This document shows, one piece after another, positions 12,000-24,567 of a stretch of DNA of 64,000 bases. Below the pieces are notes generated by a model, which saw only the letters and a list, made by a program, of their open reading frames with translations, ran no database searches and was not told where the DNA came from. The stretch covers positions 152,140,645-152,204,644 of the forward strand of contig NC_037671.1 of the NCBI RefSeq assembly GCF_003255815.1, written 5' to 3'. This DNA comes from Theropithecus gelada (lineage: Eukaryota; Chordata; Mammalia; Primates; Cercopithecidae). Position 1 is the stretch's first letter. Every line of letters begins with the position of its first letter. The position numbers were made by a program, and so were the translations under genes.

Positions 12000-13200
12000 G
12001 CCAACGTTTAAACTCAGCCCCCAGACAGCATTAACCCAGGTGAAAGCTTGTGTTCCAGTAACTGGGCTCCACAATCAAAGGTATCCGGCTGCTGTCACGT
12101 GGTTCGCACAAAGTGACAAGATGCTGCATCTCTTCAAGGCTTTCCCGGTGAAAATTGCCACCCAACCAACCCCGGCACGACTTAGACCAACACTTTTAAT
12201 CTCAAGTTTTATCCGCCCGCTGACCCACCCCATCATTCATCCCCAACCCTTTAGAAATCCAGAACTTGCTCACTTCTCAGCAGAGGCGAGGTTTCCAAGT
12301 AGTTGAGCAAATCAACAGCACTTTCCTTCTGATATTCCGGGGATCTCAGGGTTTATTATTGTGCTTTTCTTCGCTGAGGGAAGTTCAGCTTCATATTATT
12401 GTATGCGACTTTCCGGGTGAGCATGACTTTGGGCTCGCTCGCCGCAGTTCCACACCCACTCGATTTCTCCAAACAATGGCGGTAACGTCAAGATTCAGCT
12501 GCTCCCAGAGCTGGTGACTTCTCGGAGGTCCGCGGCTGGGCTGGAGCTGCAGCTCTCAGCAGGCTAACACGCGAGGTACCAAGCTGGGCCAGACGCTCCC
12601 CAGGAAGTGCAGAGATATTCATGAGCTGACCTCACCGAACTGGGCAGGGGAGAGGGCGGGATTGCAAGGGACGATAGGGTAGAAGTAACCAAAGAGAGGT
12701 TACTTTCAAGAGGAAAGAGAAGGCGGCGGGGAGGGGGACGGGGTCCGGGGGTGGGGAGTGGCGGGATAAAGAGACAAAAAGGCCAGAGCCACGCCCGAGA
12801 TGGAAAATTGGCAGCAGCGCTCAAAGTCCTTGCTCTATTCTCTTATCCCGTACTTGGCAGAGGATTCCAAAACCGCTCGAACACGATGCACTCGTTTTCT
12901 GCAAAGCTTTGTCCTGGATTCCGTCAATCTCCATCAATTATTTACTTTAGCTCCTTTTCCAAGGAGGCGGACTTGAACAGCTTTCCGGGCGTGACTGACG
13001 TCTCCTGATGCAGCTGCGAGACGCTGGCGGGCGGCTGATGGGAGTTCTCTTTGTTCACTCACTTTAATTCTCAGTCGAGCTCTCCACGCGGTGCTCCCTC
13101 CCCACCCCCAGCCCGGGCGGAGTCAGCAGATGTCGTTTCCACGAATAGATAATGGTTGCCATGATGGGACCCACCGTCCCACAGACAAAGGGTTCTTGCG
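12000..13200 (-). promoter_or_regulatory. MTCL3: Probable MTCL3 promoter / 5'UTR region
   Basis: This is a repeat-free segment about 2-3 kb upstream of the MTCL3 ATG. It is GC-rich from about 12400 to 13150, with frequent CpG in an otherwise AT-rich neighbourhood. Visible motifs include a CACGTG E-box (12096-12101), a TGACGTC CRE-like site (12996-13002) and a run of five G-blocks (12728-12756). A splice-donor-like CG|GTGAGG on the minus strand (around 12635-12630) and an acceptor-like site just before the ATG (10284-10283) would allow a non-coding first exon here. The promoter call rests on composition and position; no transcript evidence is available, and the start site cannot be fixed. Confidence 0.5.
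12728..12756 (+). promoter_or_regulatory. G-quadruplex motif in putative MTCL3 promoter
   Basis: Five runs of three or more G (12728-12731, 12733-12737, 12740-12743, 12747-12751, 12753-12756) are separated by loops of 1-3 bases. This fits the standard intramolecular G4 rule. The G-rich strand is the template strand for MTCL3. Confidence 0.6.
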
Positions 13201-15040
13201 AAGCCACGACTAATTTAGTGCAAACCGAAATAAATATCGGCCCACAGAGATCCTTTACAGACGGATTTGCCCTCTGTACATTTTCCTGTTTCCTATTCAG
13301 TGCCGGTTTCTACCGTGAAAATAAGGAGTAATTGCTGGGATCCATAATCTTTATAGTAGTGCATGCGAACAATAACAGAAAGCAGGAAGAATATATTATA
13401 TCAGCGTGAAAGGGAATTCAGCGTGAAAGAGGAGTTCAGAACATACGTGTCTTTACAATTTACACTAACCCATACTGTTTCACAGTAATAATATTTTTAA
13501 AAGTTAAGTGGAAATTTCTCTTTTTCTTTTCAGTTTCTTTTTTGAGTTGGGGGGGCGGGGGGCACGGGAGCCTCCCTTCTACCTCTAAGAATTTCTTTGT
13601 GAGCTTGAGTATGAGAATAAAAGTAAGCTCTGCTTTTGAAAGAGCATTTTACAATTTAATTTGTCTTACATTTATATGGTGATTTTGTAAGTAAAATGAA
13701 GAAGATATCTTGAAATAATAATAATTTTTGTGCTAACATGAATTTTAGCTTAAGAGATTCAATTTTCCAAGTGTTGATCTTGCATTAAAAGTGAAATAAA
13801 AACAATTTAGAAGTAGTTTGCATAAAAGCAATTATTACAGCAAAATAAAAACATGCTCAAGCTCTGGTGATTGTTATTTTTAGAGACATATAAAACAAGT
13901 ATGATATCACGACAAAATCATTCATGTTCCAAAATAGGTATTAAAAGCCAATTTTGAGCCTGCCACTGTCCAAGGTGCTGGGATGCAAAGCTGAATCAAG
14001 AAATTCCTTGCGCTGGGGACACTCACGCATACTGGTGAAAACTGAGATAATGTCCTTATTTTCTTTCAAATACCTTTGGGAAAAGGAAAAGTGACATCTG
14101 TGACATTTATAATAAAAAGCTCACACCTCGACTAGCATACCAAAAATAAAGGAAAAAAAAAAGCAAGTGAAAATGTAATCACAAGTTGGTTTGAATTTAT
14201 ATTAGGAAATTTCTTATTATGTACCCAAACTTGAGCTGTAATACCCTTAAGAAATATCAAGATGCACATGTCTCATCCAATCAAAATGGATAAAGTAGAT
14301 ACAAATATTTTTCAGTTCAATCTTTACCAATAAAATACTGATATTATAAACATAGTCTAAAGACACAAAATATACATAGTCCTGCTTCTCTAAGAATTTT
14401 TACTCTGCTCAGGCATCTATGTTTTGATTTTTTTTTCCTAAAGCAGTATCATTTATTTCAGTGCAAATAGTAACTTTAAAAAGTAAAAGAAAAACTAAAA
14501 ATGGATTATTATGTATCCTTAAATCAATGTGTCTAAATATTTCATTTTATAATTTAGTATTATGCAATTTTAAGGCTTGAAACTAATAATACAGAATAAG
14601 TATAAGCAATATTTAACATGCTTGTTTACCCATAAGTATGCCATAAGAAAAATAACTTTTGAATTGGAGATTTTTCTTATTTATTCCTTTATTTGCTGCT
14701 TAAAATTATATTGCTGCAATTAAGTAAAACCTAAAGATGATTATTCAAAGGCTTTTCCAAGATTTACAAAGATTTCAGCAGTATTTTTACTGTGTTTCAG
14801 AAGCAGACCGGCCAATCAGCCTTCTAATGTTCGCTTATGATAAGGAGTTATCCCCTTCATAGCACAGCAAAATGTGGATCTTCAATCAAGGGAAGAAGGC
14901 TAAAGTCTCAACTTGGAAACCCTTAAGAAATATGTAGTTTAAAATCTCCAACCTTCTATTCTCGTGACTTTACATCACACTATCTTAATTTACATAGCTT
15001 TATATTTTGCAAAGCCCTTTCATTTTGTGTGCTCAAAACA
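13200..15040. other. Unassigned AT-rich sequence
   Basis: No gene or clear repeat is seen. A second G-rich tract lies at 13549-13570. A short stretch near 13970-14010 weakly resembles a MIR/L2 tail. Confidence 0.5.
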
Positions 15041-15044
15041 AAGT

Positions 15045-15150
15045 GTGTGAAGTAGATACTATCTTCTCCACTAAACATGGAACAACTGAGTTTCAGAGAT
15101 GTTGTGACTTCCTCTAGTTAAATTTCATAATCACAACTTAAACTTGGTTC
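15045..15150 (+). mobile_element. MIR fragment
   Basis: It resembles the MIR core: GAAGTAGATACTATC, ACTGAGTTTCAGAGATGTTGTGACTT. It is strongly diverged. Confidence 0.5.
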
Positions 15151-16260
15151 CTCTTCTCCATCAATCGTGCTTATTATATTGGTCTCAAGTGCCTCACCTC
15201 TTTTTCATAGCATGTCGTAAAACTCTGCATCTCAAAGCCAGATTTTGCACCTGTATCCTAGTTCAATCTTTTCATCAATGCGTAGAATATCTACATTTGG
15301 AGATAACATTATCACCTCAATCATATAATTTTTTTTCTTTTTTCCATCTCTTTTCTATTTCTATTTATCTTTTAGTAAAGTAAAACAATATATTCTATAT
15401 CTATTTTTCTTTCAGTGAAACTATCATTTGATATACTTTCCCACTAAACATGGGCTTATTCATTGCTTTATCTTTTCCCTTCACTTCTATAATCATATTT
15501 TCTTTCAAAATATCTTATATTCATCATTTCCTCCTTATCTCCTTTGCAATCAACTATCAAAATGCAGACCCTCATAATTCTAGTTTAGACTTACAAATGC
15601 TTCCTATGTTAATGATAGTTTTTTTTCTGTCAGATCTGCACTGCTTAATGCTGCCTGTTTACACCTTTATTAAACAACACTTTCCTCATGTCATTCTGTT
15701 TTCAGTCATGTCTACATTGTTACATCATATCCAAACTCTTTTTCCTAGACTGCAAGGAACTGTACTGTCCACATTCTATAAGGTGTACTCTCTAATACCT
15801 CACTCCCTGTCCTAGTCAGACTTACTGTCTCTTTTTCCCACTAACATCCAGGCTTATTCTGCTTCTGCACCTTTCCTCTTTCTAGTCCCCATACTTGGTA
15901 TTTCCCTCTTCCTCTCTAGCCACAAATCTGCTCCTATTTTCAGGTTTAGCTTAAGTTTCAAATCTTTCTGTCTCATGAACTTAGGCAAGTTATTTAAACT
16001 TTCTGAGCCCCAGTTTTTTTCACTTACTACTTCATTTGTTTATTCATACATGTATGATATATTGTTGACTTTTTGTCATTAATAATACCTAGTTTATGTG
16101 ATTATTATTATGAAGTGGTGACGTTAATTTTTATCACAGTGCATGGAACATAGTAATCACAACCAATGGTAAGTGATGATTACTACGTGCCTGGCATTGT
16201 AGGCTATCAGCATGAAATAACTATTATTGTAGTTATTAATTGTTATCATTAATTTAACCA
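15151..16260 (+). other. Diverged pyrimidine-rich sequence, possible L2/MIR remnants
   Basis: The plus strand is rich in C/T. Parts near 15530-15960 have the feel of an old L2 3' region, and 15975-16020 resembles MIR (CAAGTTATTTAAACTTTCTGAG). Neither is certain. Confidence 0.35.
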
Positions 16261-18742
16261 AATTTTACCATTCTGAATTTCTACAAAACTATGTCACACT
16301 ATTTAAAAATACTTGGTTAGTCTTGGCTGATGTTATAATTTTTCATCCAGAAAGTAAATATTTTAAGATAATATTTCTGTTTTTCTCATTATCTCCAGCA
16401 GAGAATTGGACACATAGAAGCTAGTCAATACAAATTTATTAGTAGAGTCATAACTGAGAAAAGCTGATGTGTTTTGGTTCACCTTATTTTTAGGGAGTAA
16501 CTTAGCTTGGAGATGTGCCATTGTCCTGACCTTTATTGATCTATGTATGCAGTCACACACTGTATTTGTTTTCTGGATGACACTTTAGATAATCATCAAT
16601 GAATCATAGAGTCCTCGAGCTGTAAACATCATGATTCATCTTTTTATCACTAGGCAGGGTGCCCAAACCATATTATATGTTGGGAGTAGCCTAATTTCAA
16701 CTGTCTCAATAAAGGCTATTCTACAATCTCTCTGAGTACATGTACACACATTACAACTTAACTTTATGAGCAATAACTTATGGTTTAATTCATGTATTGG
16801 ATTAAGGATGTTTTGTGAATGACAGAAATTCCAATTTTATCATGGCTGCCTTAGTTACTCATGCCTTTACTGTTGTATAAATTTGCAGTTAGGCTTTGAA
16901 TAGGCTTCTATTCAAGACTGTTGAGTAGTATTGAATAACTTCTGTTGCATGACATCTGTAAGTACTCTTGGTAATTTAACCCAATGTCTAGCCACTCATT
17001 ATAGCCAACATATTGTTGGATTCCTGATTTCAATCTAAACTCATTCTCACTCTAGTCTTAATCTTAGTGAAAACTTTTAAAAACTATGGTACTTATTATA
17101 TAAATGCAATATACATATTTAGAATCACCATTAAACTTCCCCCAATATCTCTACTTCAATAACTCAGAATCATTAAATTGTCTATATCTGCGTTTTAATA
17201 ATCGTTTATCTTACCTATTGTGGATCCTCTTGCTAGTTTCAGAATTCATCACTAATTATTATGCCTTAAAATGAGCACAGTAGATGAAGTTTCATTATGC
17301 CAGACCAACAAGGAGGGCATCCTAAGGTACAAACTTTACATTTCTAGTTCCTCTCTTCCCACATGCTGTCTGAAAAAAAGTCAAATAGTCCTCTGCATAG
17401 ACATAATCTAAGGAAGATCTTAGTAACTGTAAATGGATCTGACAGATATTTGTTATTATTATATACTGTAAATATCTGTTAAGCAAACTTCAAATGTAAG
17501 GTCTTGATATTCGGTTGATCGAGTTGTGAAAATGTAAGCAAACTGCCACTTATATGTTATACTTTAATATCTTGCTTTTCTTGTTATTGTTCTTAAATAT
17601 CAGTAGGATTTAAATTCAACTTGTAGTCACTAAAGTTTTGGATATCATAACATGCTACACAAAATAAGAGTACTTTTTTCTGACAGGATGCTAGATTGCT
17701 TTGACTTGATTCATTCTTCACCCAGTGATATTTATTATACATAAGTAATTTTTAGGGTCCTTCAAGGAAATACATAGCACATTCAATGTAAAATAATTTG
17801 AAAAAGGTTTATTTTACAAAGGGACTACTTCCAAGATGTGGATCAGATGTTGGATAAACCACAATGGAGAGTTCAGTAAACTGAAGTTAAGTACTAGGAT
17901 GGTGCTATCACCACACTTATACAGAAGAAAAAGACACTATTGACAATGGGATTAAAAAGATGAGAGAACAGAGTGGTCACTGTACCCAGAAAAAGATGTG
18001 TAGAGCATGCTACTTTGAGAAGGGTGATTTCCTATTGGATGACATAGCTAGTCCAAGATTATCTTGCTGTGAGGGATTGAGTGTTACAATTGTCATTACT
18101 GCAATTCTCATCCCTGTCTCTGGTGTCCTGCTGGTACTGTCCATTGCTTGGTCCCTTGCAGTCCAGAAAGCTACAGAACCATCTGATGTGGCCCATAAAG
18201 GCCACCTCCTGGTTTGAGATTAGATCTTAAGCTGTGAAATGTAAAATATTCAGCGCAATAAACAACAATATGATCGATAATGCAAAGTCTTTAAATTTAC
18301 AATGTCCCTCACAAACTCATTTTTATATATGGTGGTGATCTAAAAATTTCAGTAAAAGCAGGCATATTGAGTTAGTTCTTATAATTCTGGTAATGAATTT
18401 TCTCTGTGGATATTTTCATTGGAACTGCACATTAATCAATTGGAGAATTACAATTTTGTGGTATTAAATTTATCTATATATCCACATGGTACGTCTTTTT
18501 ATTTAATTAGGTTATCTTTCTAAATATCAATATTTTTTCTCAAAGATCTGGCAATCCTTTGCTAGATTTGTTCCTAGGTGTTTGATATTTTTATGCTGTT
18601 GTCAAAGGTGTCTTTTAAAGCACGTTTGTTATTTATTTCTTGTTAGCATATAGAATCACATATTCTTTGCAATGGACTTCTTTGCAATGATCTTATGTCC
18701 ACTAACCTTGCTTTATTCTTTGATCATCTCTGGTAATTTTCA
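16261..18742. other. Unassigned AT-rich sequence
   Basis: No gene is recognised. The segment 17790-18230 (with a TTTATTTTACAAAGGGACTA start) may be an old, unclassified repeat. I could not name it. Confidence 0.4.
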
Positions 18743-19021
18743 TGAAGATTAATTTTTTTTAATTTATTTTTTTATTATTATTATACTTTAAGTTCTAGGG
18801 TACATGTGCATAACGTGCAGGTTTGTTACATATGTATACTTGTGCCATGTTGCTGTGCTGCACCCATCAACTCATCATTTACATCAGGTATAACTCCCAA
18901 TGCAATCCCTCCCCCCTCCCCCCTCCCCATGATAGGCCTCATTCTTAGCAAACTATCACAAGAACAGAAAACCAAACACCGCATGTTCTCACTCATAGGT
19001 GGAAACTGAAGATTAATTTTT
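18743..19021 (-). mobile_element. Short L1 with 5' inversion (twin priming) and target duplication
   Basis: From left to right: a TGAAGATTAATTTTT target copy (18743-18757), a T-rich tail, an antisense L1 3' end (about 18775-18930), then an L1 ORF2-end segment in the opposite orientation (about 18938-19006). A second TGAAGATTAATTTTT copy follows (19007-19021). The switch of orientation within matching 15-bp flanks is the signature of twin priming. Confidence 0.85.
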
Positions 19022-19160
19022 AAGTAGATAATTATATCATGTGAAAATAATGACATCCATTTCCTCCTTTCCAAATTTTTTGTCTTAAATATATGTTTCT
19101 TGTTTTATGGTACTAGCTAGGATCTTTGGTACTATATGTATAGAAATAGTAGCAAATGTC

Positions 19161-19533
19161 TGTATTAGTCTGTTCTCATGCTGCTAATAAAGACACACCT
19201 GAGACTGGGTAATTTATAAAGGAAAGAGAGTTTCAATGGACTCACAGTTCCACATGGGCTGAGGAGGCCTCACAATCATGGTGGAAGGTGAAGGAGGAGC
19301 AAAAGCACGACCTACATGGCAGCAGGCAAGAGAAGTGCTGAGCAAAAGGGGGAAAAGCCCCTTATAAAACCATCAGATCTCATGAGAACTCACTCACTAT
19401 CATAAGGATAGCATGAGGCTAACCGCCTCCATGATTTAATTACTTCCCACCGGGTCTCTCCCATGACACGTGGGAATTATGGGAACTACAATTCAAGATG
19501 AAATTTGGGTGGGGATACAGCCAAACCATATCA
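19161..19533 (-). mobile_element. THE1/MST-type MaLR solo LTR
   Basis: A full LTR in reverse: it starts TGTATTAGTCTGTTCTCATG and ends AAACCATATCA, 373 bp. The flanking 5-mers (ATGTC and CTGGT) do not match, so a TSD is lost or never detectable. Confidence 0.9.
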
Positions 19534-19589
19534 CTGGTTATTACTAAATTAAGAATACATGAAAACTTTCTTATCATAAAACAGTATAT

Positions 19590-21725
19590 CCACTAAAAGT
19601 ATCCAGAGTCAGCAGCATACTTTATGATTGATTAGAAACATGCTGTTTAAAATCAGAACCAAACATGGACACATACTCTCACTACTTTTATTCAATATTG
19701 CGCTGAAGGTTCTACAGGGAAACAATGAAAATAAAAGTTTAAGGATGGAAATGGAAACAAAATTGGTTTTTTATTTTAGATGCTATATTGGTATTATTAA
19801 CTATCAAAAATCTTAAGGATCTGCAGATAAATTATGAACACTAGAATAAGGAAATATTACTATATAATAAAAAATCAACTTATAAGTCATGCCAATACAC
19901 CAATAAGAAACAAAAATATGGTTTTAAAAGGTATATTATCATAACTACAAAACAGTTAATGTATCTATAAAAATCTCTAACAAGAAATGTATCTTTTTGA
20001 AGAAAGCAATAAACTCTTATTCAGAAAAGTTAAACAAGGCCTAAGTCAACTAAGACGTTGATGTTAATAGATGTTATTAAGAGAACTTGTTATCCAAAAG
20101 GTGTCCATTTTTTCCTAGTTGATTGATAGGTTCAAATAATACCAATCAAATCTCACAGATTTATTTTTTGAACTTTAGCATATGAGTATTAGTTTTGTAC
20201 ATAAGTCTCGAAGGCCAATGATAGCCATAACACAAAATGAGTTAACAGGCTGTACCAGACATTTATATTTAAACTATAACACTTAGTATACGTATATGTC
20301 TCAGGGATAAAAAACCTAAAGAAACAGAGATGGTAAAGTAACATGGCACCTTAAAATCACCAGAGAAATGATGGGTTATTCAATAAATAGTGCTAAGACA
20401 AATGGTTAAGTCTACGAAAAGAAAAGAAAAGAAATCAAGTCACTATGTTACATCATAAAATACTATTTGACAATGGATTTGTGGCTTAACATGAAGGACA
20501 AAACTTTAAAACAGTTAAAAGGAAGATCAGGAGAAAAATAATTTTTGGTCTCAAATAAAGAAGGAAGTTTTAAAAAATAAAATTCAAAAATTGTATAAGA
20601 CAAATGGGGACATTAAACTATCAGACTTTACTAAATATAATTTATATTCATCAAAAGATAATTTTTTAAAAGTGCAAATATGGAACGATAGCTTTAAATT
20701 TGTAACAACAAAGGATTAATATCCAGAAAATTTCAGTGTTCCTACTAATCAATAAAAAATTAACAGCGTAACAAAAAATTATCAAAAGACATAAATAAGC
20801 AATGGATGTCTCACAAAGATAGAAAATATTTTCAATCTCATTAGTAAAAAAGGAAATGTTAATAAAATACTTGAACTAACATATTCCCATCATATTTTCA
20901 AGATATTAAAAAGTCTGATAAAACTAAATGTTGAAATGAATATGGAGCAACATTAAGCCTTTGTATGGCTGGTAGGATTACATATTTGTGCAATCACTCT
21001 GGGAAATACTGTAATGTTATACAAAAATATTAAAGGCAATAGGTTTTTACAGTCTGGGATCTTCAATCATAGGGATAGAATTTCTTCCATGTTTTCCACT
21101 GTGTGTGTGTGTTCATGAAGACATTTGTAATCAAAACCCAGGAATTACATGAGTAATAAAATTGTTACATATTTATTCAATGGATTGCTATATAACAGTC
21201 AAAATGAATGAACTATAGCTACAAACAATGTAAATAGTTCTCAATATTGCTAAGTAAAAGAAGTCATTCACAAAATACATGAACAAAACATTTACTCACA
21301 TAATTTTAAAACACACAAAATTAGGCTGGGCTCAAGCCTGTAATCCCAGCACTTTGGGAGGCCGAGGCAGGCGGATCACGAGGTCAGGAGATCGAGACCA
21401 TCCTGGCTAACACAGTGAAATCCCATCTCTACTAAAAATACAAAAAATTAGCCCAGCATGGTGGCGGGCACCTGTAGTCCCAGCTACTTGGGAGGCTGAG
21501 GCAGGAGAATGGTGTGAACGGCGAGGCAGAGCTTGCAGTGAGCTGAGACTGCATCACTGTACTCCAGCCTGGGCAACAGAGCGAGACTCTTTCTCATAAA
21601 AAAAAAAAAAGCAAAATTAAGCAATATTATTTAAGGATACATGCATACAAGTGAATCTAGAATGAAAAGCAAGGAAATAACAACAAAATTCAGAATAGTA
21701 GTTAACTCTGAGTGCAAGAAAAAAG
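19590..21725 (+). mobile_element. Old L1 (L1M-type) ORF2 and 3' fragments
   Basis: It matches ORF2 reverse-transcriptase DNA in outline (ACTCTCACTACTTTTATTCAATATTGC ..., GAAGGTTCTACAGGGAAACAATG) and L1 3' sequence near 20940-21290. It is heavily mutated with no open frame and is interrupted by the Alu at 21324-21612. Confidence 0.7.
21324..21612 (+). mobile_element. AluY-like
   Basis: A near full-length Alu with GGATCACGAGGTCAGGAGATCGAGACC and an A tail. It is inserted in the old L1. The left end is slightly shortened. Confidence 0.92.
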
Positions 21726-22856
21726 TAGTTCCAAGGTAGAACTGGCTTTCATGACACCTGATAAAGCTGAATTTCAGTGTTTAAAGCACATCTTCAATTT
21801 GTCATTTTCTCCCTGTATGTCTGCTTTCCTCTGTGTTGGCTTCAATCTCAGACAGGCTCTTTGTCTGTGGGGAAACACCTGCATTTCCAGGCTTATCAAC
21901 CTCAGAAAAATAAGAACATCTGTTTTTTTTTCAGTTAGCTTTAGTGAAATTCCAGACACCACTCTCCTTGTTCCACGTTGGGTCTTAAGTTCACCCTCCA
22001 GTGGTCCTGGGAACGTGTAATTATCACTACTAGATCTAGACCATGTGTCAGATGCTTAAGCTAGGTTGTAGGGTAAATCTCATCAGTCCATATGGCAGGA
22101 TGGAAGATTCAGGTCTTCCAAAGGAAAGTTAAGTCTTTGTTATCAAAGGAATGAGATACTGATGCTGAGATGCCCAAATAGTAGATACGTACTTCAGTCT
22201 CGAGGCAAACAATAACCGTCTCTGAATCAAGGGTCAAACAACGTTTAAATGGTGATTATGTAGAGAGTCTCTAAGATACCTAGTTGAGTTCTGACCAGAA
22301 ATTAGCAGATGGGAGGAAAGACCACTATATATGTTTAAAAAGACACCATGCCACTGTGCAATACCCTCTGGAAAGTCTGATTCTTTTGGAGCAACTTATG
22401 GATAAAATTTGCACCAACTTGTTACTGAGGAAGCTGAGACTTCGTTAAAGATCCGAAGGACTACCCCAAATTCTTACCATTTATATAGTTATTACTGTAA
22501 GAAAGGAAACCAAATTGGATATTCTCAGATAACAGAACTAAATTATGGGGTGTGATTTGAGTTATAAATTCATGTTTGGAAAACTGGAGCTCATACAACC
22601 TCTACAAGTGGAATTCCCAATAAGCGTAGGCCCAAGGAGTGGACACTGCTAATAAGAAGGGTCCTGAGTGGAGACTTTCAGAGTGGAGGTCTGGGACTCA
22701 GCCAGACAGCTGGGACTACTTACACACACACTTCTAGCTTTCCCCATCTCTCTTATCCACATAGAGCAGGGATAGAAAAAAAAAATTCAATATAATGTTT
22801 TAACTTTAAACCTGTTCATTGAAAATACCACATGCTGATTTGTTTTGGTTATGGTG
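21726..22856. other. Unassigned sequence
   Basis: No repeat or gene is recognised in this stretch. The short open frames on both strands overlap each other and show no family. Confidence 0.5.
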
Positions 22857-22883
22857 GGGGGTGTGTGTGTGTGTGTGTGTGTG
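22857..22883 (+). repeat. (GT)n microsatellite
   Basis: About 12 GT units follow a G run, next to the left arm of the AT-rich palindrome. Confidence 0.95.
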
Positions 22884-22906
22884 CATATACATATATATAT
22901 AATTAT

Positions 22907-23365
22907 CCCTGGGACTGCCTAACTCTGGAAATCTACAGGTAAAAAATATTCTAATGTATATAAAATATGTTATATATTAGCATATTATATATTAATATAT
23001 TAGGTTATTCTATCATATATTAGTTATATTAATATATGAATATATAATTAAATATTTGCTATATTAATACATATATTAATACATATATTAATACATACAT
23101 GTTAATATAACTAATAATTAATACATATATTAATACATACATGTTAATATAACTAATAATATATTAATATATTAGATATGAATGTGTATTTATTATATAT
23201 TAATTTATTATATATTAAAGAAATATCTATTTATTTTCTATTACTATATAACTAACAAATTAATATATACATATATAGTATGTTTATACACTAGCATATA
23301 TAAAATATATTAATATGTATTATGATATTTTTTACCTGTAGATTTCCAGAGTTAGGCAGTCTAGG
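22907..23365. repeat. Palindromic AT-rich repeat
   Basis: Two perfect 37-base inverted arms (22913-22949 and 23325-23361, GACTGCCTAACTCTGG... and its complement) enclose about 375 bases made almost entirely of A and T. The inversion continues imperfectly inward. Inside is a perfect 42-bp tandem duplication (23077-23118 and 23119-23160). Confidence 0.9.
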
Positions 23366-23780
23366 GAAAATTTTATAGCTCAACAATGTTAAGGTTTTGA
23401 TTCCCATTTTCTAATATTTCCTTGGCTTTATATCTTGAGGTAGTGGATCGTTGTCCTGGCTTAAAGTGTCATGTCCTCATAGTACAAAATCTAAAAGGAA
23501 AAGAAGTGAGTTAAGGGTTCTTCAGTGGGTAATCTATTATAAACGTATAATGTTAGTGGTACCAAGACACCTTCAGTGTAGTTATGAGACATCTCAACTA
23601 AATGCTTTTAAACAAGGGATTATACTACAACTGTGTATTTTCACACATTGGATTTCGAGTACAAAATGGGGCAAAGTTCAATTGTTCTGCATTATAGTTG
23701 GCAGAGGAGGGAGGTTAAAGTTCCTTGGGTGGTAGAAAATCTTAGAGATATAGAAATCACTGAGGCTGGGCATTCTGTGG
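23366..23780. other. Unassigned sequence
   Basis: No recognised repeat or gene. Confidence 0.4.
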
Positions 23781-23782
23781 TG

Positions 23783-24567
23783 TATTAGTTCATTTTCTGT
23801 TGCTTATTATGTAATACCTAATACTGGATAATTTATAAAGAAAAGGAATTTATTTCTTATAGTTATGAAAGCTGAGAAGCCTAAGGTTGAGTGAGTGCAT
23901 CTGGTTGAGGGCCTTCTTGCTGGTACGGACCCTTTGCAGAGTCCTAAAGATGTACAAGGCATCACATGTTGAGGGAGTTGAGCTTGCTAGTTTGGGTCTC
24001 TCTTTTCTCATAAGGCCACTAGTCCCATTCCCATGATAACCCATGAATCTGTTAATCTATGAATGGATTAATTCATTCTTGAGGGCAGAACCCTTATGAC
24101 TCAATCACTTCTCATGACCTAGTCACCTTTACGAGGTCCCACGTCTCAGGCCAGGTGTATGGTGGCTGACACCTGTAATCCCAGCACTTTGAGACGCCAA
24201 GGCAGGCGGATCACCTGAGGTCAGGAGTTCAAGACCAGCCCAACCAACATGGTGAAACTCTGTCTCTACAAAAAGTACAAAAAATAGCTGGGCATGCTGG
24301 CGGGTGCCTGTAATCCCAGATACTCGGGAGACTGAGGCAGGAAAATTGCTTGAACCAGGGAGGCAGAGGTAGCAGTGAGCCGAGATCATGCCATTGTACT
24401 CCAGCCTGGGCAACAAGAGGGAAACTCTGTCTCAAAAAAAAAAAAAAAAAAAAAAAAAAACCACAAACAAACAAAACAAACAGAGGTCCCACGTCTCAAT
24501 ACTGCTACACTGGGGATTAAGCTTCAACATGAATTTTGGAGGGGACAAAAATTCAAACCATAGCAAA
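23783..24567 (-). mobile_element. MSTB/MLT1-like MaLR LTR, split by an Alu
   Basis: It starts GTATTAGTTCATTTTCTGTTG and ends TTCAAACCATAGCA. Its body is interrupted at 24149-24482 by an Alu with a perfect 16-bp target duplication. Confidence 0.85.
24149..24482 (+). mobile_element. AluS-type with perfect target duplication
   Basis: A full-length Alu with a long A tail. The flanks GAGGTCCCACGTCTCA (24133-24148 and 24483-24498) are identical 16-mers. Confidence 0.95.

Noticed and set aside
17434..17482. A 10-bp inverted repeat (ACAGATATTT and complement)
   Set aside because: It is short and AT-rich; such stems are expected by chance in DNA of this composition.
17960..18217. An 85-codon frame with a hydrophobic stretch that looks like a membrane segment
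   Set aside because: It has no supporting start context, splice signals or recognised family, and lies in what may be an old repeat. A single short hydrophobic run is not enough.
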